From contig QRFJ01000385.1 in assembly GCA_006176705.1 (NCBI GenBank), forward strand, positions 124,001 through 188,000: a stretch of DNA of 64,000 nt. The letters run 5' to 3'. Every line of letters starts with the position of its first letter. Positions within the stretch are counted from its first letter, which is position 1. This DNA is from Cocos nucifera (taxonomy: Eukaryota; Streptophyta; Magnoliopsida; Arecales; Arecaceae). Under the pieces are notes generated by a model, which made no database searches, had not been told where the DNA came from, and saw nothing but the letters and a program-made list of their open reading frames with translations. This document shows, one piece after another, positions 58,962 through 64,000 of the stretch. Made by a program: the position numbers and the translations under genes.

Positions 58962-61254
58962 TGAAGAGAAAAACTTATTTTTTGGATCAGGTTTGTTCAG
59001 ATCTGATTGGATCAAGAGGGATACTTTTAAAAAAAAATTTCTAAAATCCTAATCAAATACAATACTCCTCAAATATGATCTTATTGATCTAATAATAAAA
59101 ATAAAATAAAAATAAAAATTAAATCTAATTTAATTATACCTTTATTTTTGATAATCCAATTATCCTATGATGATCTCGATGTTTGCCTGAGGTTCTGCTT
59201 GTAGCCACGGAAGCATCTGACGTCTATCGATATCCACTTGGGTAAGACTTGGAGATCTTTCCCTTCTCAATTAATCCTCCAAAAATCAAATATAGATCTG
59301 ATCTTGAAGGTCTTCAAAACTCCTTTTGAAGAACTACCGTTGACTCTTGCAGCAGTAATGCCTTCTTCCTTTCCTGGCACCTCTGACTTGCTTGGATCAT
59401 ACCTTATTCATGCCCAAAATCCCTTGGGTGTAGAGAGGAGAGAGAGGACTAGAGGTTGGCATGAAGAAGGAGGGAGAGAGGCTTTGTGGCATAAGCTAAA
59501 GGAAGAAGCATTAAAAACCTAGGCGCAGATAGGGTTTATATAGATCCTGCTGCGCCATGCAGTGCCACATCATCCCAACTAATCACGATCCTTTGAGCAA
59601 TCAAACCTAAATCTGATTGGTGGGATGACATCATCTGATCCAATCAGATGAGAGACCCTCAAAAACCCTCCTAAGGTGGTGCCAAGACTGGGTCAAATAA
59701 GAGTTCTTGGCGCCACAAAGTTTAATCCCCTGAAGCAACTCGGAGTCCCATCTGTATAGGACTCCTCCTTTATCCTCATGGGGTGCACACATCCCTAGGC
59801 ATGCACCCTCTTCCTATCTAAATTTAGTAGGGGGACGAGGCCCTAGGTACTCTCCTATAGGTGCATGAGACATGGGCAGATGTCCAAGTGTCCATGGTCA
59901 ACATTTGACCAATGTTCAAAAATAGAAATTAGTAAGTAATCGAAAATGATAGGTGTTGTCTTAAATTTATCTCATAAATTAAGATAATCCTTTTGTAATC
60001 TGGACAAGCTCCAGTCAGACCAAGTAAAGGTTCTTGAGTGAGTCCAAATATATTTTGCTCAGTCGAGACAAGCTTTAATCATTATTAAAGGAGAACATTA
60101 GGCTCAATCATTTGCTAGCACGATTTTCTTGAACCTAATTGAATCTTATTCAAATCAATTGAACTAGGTTAGCCCAATTGATGACATCCAGATCCAAACC
60201 CTTATTTTTGTGATCCAGTTAGGTTGAGTTCCGTATGGTAATGGGATATGTCGCAATCTCTATCATCAACATCATCGAAACATCTTCCGATGGATCAGAA
60301 CTTCTCTGATTCAGACAACTAGTATGATCGATCATCCAAATCATTCTAATTGCTCCCAAAATCCACCAGTGACACCTAGCAGCATATAGTGGCATCCCAT
60401 CAAAACTGAAAGTGAACCTCTCAGTGTAGTTACCTATGTGATTAGGTTCCTTTATCTTGAGCTCTGATCGGATTAGGGTTTAGGTGATCTCATCAAACCG
60501 TAATATCCATCATATGAATTAATCATTTAATTCAAGTCTAATATGAAAATCCTAATAGAAACTCTTTCTATTATTTCACTCTGCCATGGTCATGGGCTTA
60601 TGGACTTGATTCTCATGATCATCATAGGACTGCTCCTCATCTACCGAGGTAGATAGATCCCTTATTGGTGCAATCCAATTTCTATAATGAACATGCTGTA
60701 GCCAACATACATCTCAGAATTTCGAATGGCTAGAAGACCGAGTTTTGGTGTAGTCAAACTATAACATCCTTAAGATAAACTGTCAATGCACCTTAGATTA
60801 AAGAATCAGACACACTACTATAGCTTCGAGCCAGTCATCGATGAGAAGGTAGACTTTCTTATGACTGCTCGAGCTGGTCATGCTTAGTGCCCTCGTTCTC
60901 TAACAAGTACCTATACTCTTGCTCTGGTATCTCTACACCATAGACTCAAGACTCATCTATCCTAAAGAAGTGATTGTACACCAACCTTTCGGATCAATCA
61001 TAATCCTCATGATGATCCTACAGTCGAAAGCATTTTATTAGTTAATAATGAAAATTCATGTCTTAAATTTTCAACTCTTGAAAATATGAATTATCATTAC
61101 CATTAACTCATGGGATTTATCATAGACACTTTCAAATACACACTGTGATAGAAAATAATCTATTTTATTATTTATAGTCAAAATTATAATTTTGTCCTAA
61201 GAAGTGTATTATAAATGTCAGCCAATCTGGCTTCTAGGGCACACATATCTAACA
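58962..61254 (-). mobile_element. Copia A2 5' LTR
   Basis: 2293 bp in minus orientation, from TGTTAGATATGTGTGCCC to CTCTTCA. TATA box TATATAAACC near 59533-59543 (minus). Followed on plus by CTTAT, the target-site bases. Confidence 0.88.
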
Positions 61255-62660
61255 CTTATCATATTTGCAATTTATTGCAAGGATTGTAGGTCAATAGGAG
61301 ATTCAAACAAGGTGAGAGGTTCCTAAACGTTGGAGATGAAAGATCAGCTCTAGTTCTAGCATTAGAAATCTTAAAACTTATATTTGAGTCTCATACTATT
61401 ATTTTAGTGATTATCATTTTTGTCCTAGTTTCTTTTTTAATATCATTTCGACAGGCCTTTTGGACAAAAATAATTATGAGATTTCAATAAAAAAAGAATT
61501 ATGTAATATCATTATGAATGGTATTACTATATTTTTTGGATATTTGAACTATAGGATATACATGATATCACAACCTGTTAAAATAGTCTACTCCTTTGGC
61601 AAGCATCCTAGATTAAGTAGTGTGTCTGATATCTACTTATGGCACTATAGGCTAGGTCACATTAATAAGAACTGCATAAACAAGTTGACTCAAGAGGAAA
61701 TCCTCAAAGTCAGTGATTTTGAATCACTTCCAACCTGTGTGTTTTGTCTTCTTAGAAAAATGACCAAGTCACCTTTTACTGAAAAAGATGAGAGAGCCAC
61801 TAATCTTTGGTCTTGTACATACTGATGTATATGGGCCTATGAACACAAGTGCCAAAGGTAGATATCTCTACTTCATCACATTTATAGATAATCTATCCAG
61901 GTATAGAATGTCTATCTGATGAAACATAAGTTAGATTCATTTAAAATGTTCAAATAATTTTGAAATAAAGTAAAAAATTAAACTAGAAAGAGTATTAAAA
62001 TCCTTCGATCTGACTGAGGAGGTGAATACCTTTCTAGTGAGTTTCTCACATATCTAGGAGAGAATGAGATTCTCTCCCAATGGACTCCTTGATGAACACC
62101 ATAGCATAATGGTGTGTCTGAAAGAAGAAATCGAACTCTATTAGACATGGTCCGATCTATGATGAATTTTGCCAGCTTGTCAATATTCTTCTAGGGATAT
62201 GCACTCGAATCGGTTTGCTATCTTTTAAATGAGGTTCCAAATAAGTCTGTACTTAAAACTCCATATGAGATATGGACTGGGTGTAAGACAGCACTTTCAC
62301 ACCTTATGATCTGGGGGTGCCCGACTTATGTGAAATAGTTAATCATAGATAAACTTGGACCTAGGTCTGATAAATGCACATTCATAGGACACCTAAAAAA
62401 TATCAAAGGATATATTTTCTACCATGCTGATGAACAAAAGGTGTTCATCAGCCTTATGGCAATTTTTTTTAGAAAAGAAGTTCCTTGGTGAAAGAACTAT
62501 TGCCTCTAAGGTTAAACTTGACGAAGTTCAACAAATAGAAAGATTGACACCAGTAGCTGAACCAAAATCAGATTTGATTATATCAAATTCGAAGCCTAAT
62601 GTACCTGCACCGTTAAGACGATCTGGTAGAATACTGCATTAGCTAGATAGATACTATAGT
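61255..62660 (+). pseudogene. Copia C protease end and integrase
   Basis: The protease resumes with YHICNLLQGL and GERFLNVGDERSALVLALE, completing the domain cut at 46275. Pre-integrase follows as LWHYRLGHINKNCINKL with CVFCLLRKM (HHCC). The core shows HTDVYGPMNTSAKGRYLYFI in a shifted frame, ILRSD-GGEYLSSEF (stop after Asp), and NGVSERRNRTL. C-terminal integrase has NEVPNKSVLKTPYEIW, LMIWGCPTYVK and FIGHLKNIKGYIFYH. There are many stops and shifts. Confidence 0.82.
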
Positions 62661-64000
62661 TTCTTAGTCCGGGATGGAGATCCTATCAAACTTGATGAGA
62701 ATGATGAGGATTCGATCACCTATATGGATGCAATGCAGAGATCTGATTCCAAGAAATGGCTTGAGACCATGAAATCCAAAATGGAGTCTATGAAGATCAA
62801 CGATGTATGGACATTAGTTGATCCACCTGAAGGAGTTAAACCCATTGGTGTAAGTGGGACTTCAAGAGGAAGAGAGGCACAGATGGAAAGGTGGAGATCT
62901 ATAAAGCCCATCTGGTTGCCAAGGGGGATCATCAACATTATGGTATTGACTATGACAAGACATTTTCTCCTATGGCAATGCTAAAATTCATTTGGATAAT
63001 GCTTGCAATAGCTACTTATTTGGACTATGAGATCAGACAGATGGATGTGAAGATAGTTTTTCTAAATGGAGAACTGAGCAAAGTGGTATATACGATACAA
63101 CTTGAGTGGTTTATAACCATAGATGAGTCCAAAGTGTGCAAGCTTTAGAGATCCATTTATGGATTAAAGCAAGTATCTTGGAGTTGAAACATGCATTTTG
63201 ACAAGATGATCAAAACGTATGGCTTCGCTAAAAATGAAGAAGAGCCCTACATTTATAAGTGCACAAATGGTCTAGTAATGGTATTTCTTATCTTGTACGT
63301 GGATGACATTCTCTTAATTGGAAATGATATTCCCACACTATAAGGAATAAAAGTTTAGCTATCATCTCAGCTCTCCATGAAGGACTTGGATGAAGCATCC
63401 TACATTCTAAGAATGAAGATCTATAGGGATAGATCTAAGTGGATGCTTGGGTTATCTTTGTCCACGTACATCAAAACTGTGCAGAAGAGGTTCAGCATGA
63501 ATAATTCCAAGAAGGGCTATCTTTTGATAGGCCATAAAATTTCTCTCTCCAAGAAAGATTGTCCAACAACTTCTAAAGAGAGAGAGTATGAATAAAATGC
63601 CATATGCTTTGGTAGTGGAATCTCTCATTTACACCATAATATGTACGAGATCAGATGTAGCATATTTACTAGAAGTAGTGAGTAGACATCAATCTAATCC
63701 AGGATAGAACCACTGGAAGGTGGTGAAAACCATTCTTAAGTATTTAAAAAATACTAAGGATCAGTGGTTGGTTTATGGTGAGTCGGATCTGAAACTTATG
63801 AAGTTTACAAACTCCAGTTTTCAATCTGACCATGATGAAATCAGTTGTCAATTTATGGTGAGTCAGATCTGAAACTTATTAGGTTTACAGGCTCTACTTT
63901 TTAATCTGACCATGATGATAATAAAAACATGTTGGGTTATATCTTTATCCTAAATGATGGAGCCATCTACTGGAAGAGTTCCAAGTAGCACACAATGACA
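62661..64000 (+). pseudogene. Copia C reverse transcriptase and RNase H (cut by window end)
   Basis: RT starts near 62724 with MDAMQRSDSKKWLETMKSKM, NDVWTLVDPPEGVKPIG, a frameshift, KTFSPMAMLKFIWIMLAIAT, IRQMDVKIVFLNGEL, SIYGLKQVSWS and the catalytic YVDDILLIGNDIPTL. The connection region follows with MKDLDEASYILRMKIYRDRS. RNase H begins after 63650 (RHQSNPG, ILKYLKNTKDQWLVYG) but contains an internal tandem duplication of about 80 bp at 63762-63920. The rest lies beyond the window. Confidence 0.82.
63762..63920 (+). repeat. Tandem duplication of about 80 bp in Copia C RNase H
   Basis: Two adjacent copies begin CAGTGGTTGG and CAGTTGTCAA and both contain TTTATGGTGAGTC, GATCTGAAACTTAT and CTGACCATGATGA. 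They differ at about ten places, so the duplication is not recent. It repeats the segment before the RNase H core. Confidence 0.8.

Larger units (their letters stand above)
46276..61254 (-). mobile_element. Full-length Copia A2 element (nested insertion host)
   Basis: A complete minus-strand copia: 5' LTR 58962-61254, primer site 58944-58959, leader, gag, protease, integrase, RT, RNase H, polypurine tract and 3' LTR 46276-48529. It splits the Copia C protease. The target bases CTTA precede the left LTR and CTTAT follow the right LTR, which fits a 5-bp duplication with one T lost. It is itself split in RT by the TR-GAG element 49681-54263. LTRs are decayed, so the insertion is not recent. Confidence 0.88.

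Noticed and set aside
1..64000. Host protein-coding genes, tRNAs or rRNAs
   Set aside because: I looked on both strands for exon-like runs with non-transposon domains and for tRNA or rRNA signatures and saw none; every domain I could name belongs to LTR retrotransposons.

Overview
This is plant nuclear heterochromatin made almost entirely of nested, mutated LTR retrotransposons. I found no host protein-coding gene, tRNA, rRNA or CRISPR array. The lineages (Ty1/copia with initiator-Met tRNA primer sites, Ty3/gypsy chromovirus, Ty3/gypsy Tat with an antisense gene) and the AT-rich composition fit a large-genome angiosperm. The repeats look like those I associate with palms (Arecaceae), but that is an impression I could not test. 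Two 10-N gaps (7960-7969, 51402-51411) mark a draft assembly.

Family names used here: Copia A (LTR about 2.28 kb, starts TGTTAGATAT), its relative Copia A2, Copia B (LTR about 1.5 kb), Copia C (pol only), a gag-only copia family (TR-GAG type, LTR 0.8-0.9 kb), and Tat elements T1, T2, T3 (LTR 0.93-1.17 kb, start TGTTGGTG or TGTTCGAG).

Layout: 1-1068 is the 3' end of a chromovirus (chromodomain, polypurine tract, LTR). 1069-4573 is AT-rich and non-coding. 4574-7959 is a Copia B LTR split by a solo Copia A LTR with a 5-bp target duplication. After a gap, 7970-10503 is the RNase H end and LTR of a Copia A copy that cuts the reverse transcriptase of T1. T1 (minus) runs to 14084 and sits in a Copia B leader. 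14761-22855 is a minus-strand Copia A copy in a circularly permuted order (RT end, RNase H, LTR, gag, IN, RT). 22856-29955 is T2 with its spliced antisense gene, split by a gag-tail/LARD-like member of the TR-GAG family, then its LTR with a 28-bp array. 29956-36730 is T3: integrase, 56-bp array, antisense ORFs, LTR. 36731-38267 is Copia B leader again. 38268-45263 is another Copia A copy lacking RT. From 45413 to the window end is Copia C. Its protease is split by a full-length Copia A2 (46276-61254), whose RT is in turn split by a TR-GAG element (49681-54263). That element carries an assembly duplication at the second gap.

All coding regions are broken, so this is a graveyard rather than an active system. 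The most interesting signals are: (1) the spliced antisense gene of the Tat elements, with matching introns in two copies; (2) a predicted 789-790 nt leader intron upstream of copia gag, conserved in three copies; (3) a gag-only copia family; (4) the permuted Copia A copy and evidence for an inversion between about 7970 and 22856; (5) a dense W-box cluster in the Copia A LTR.
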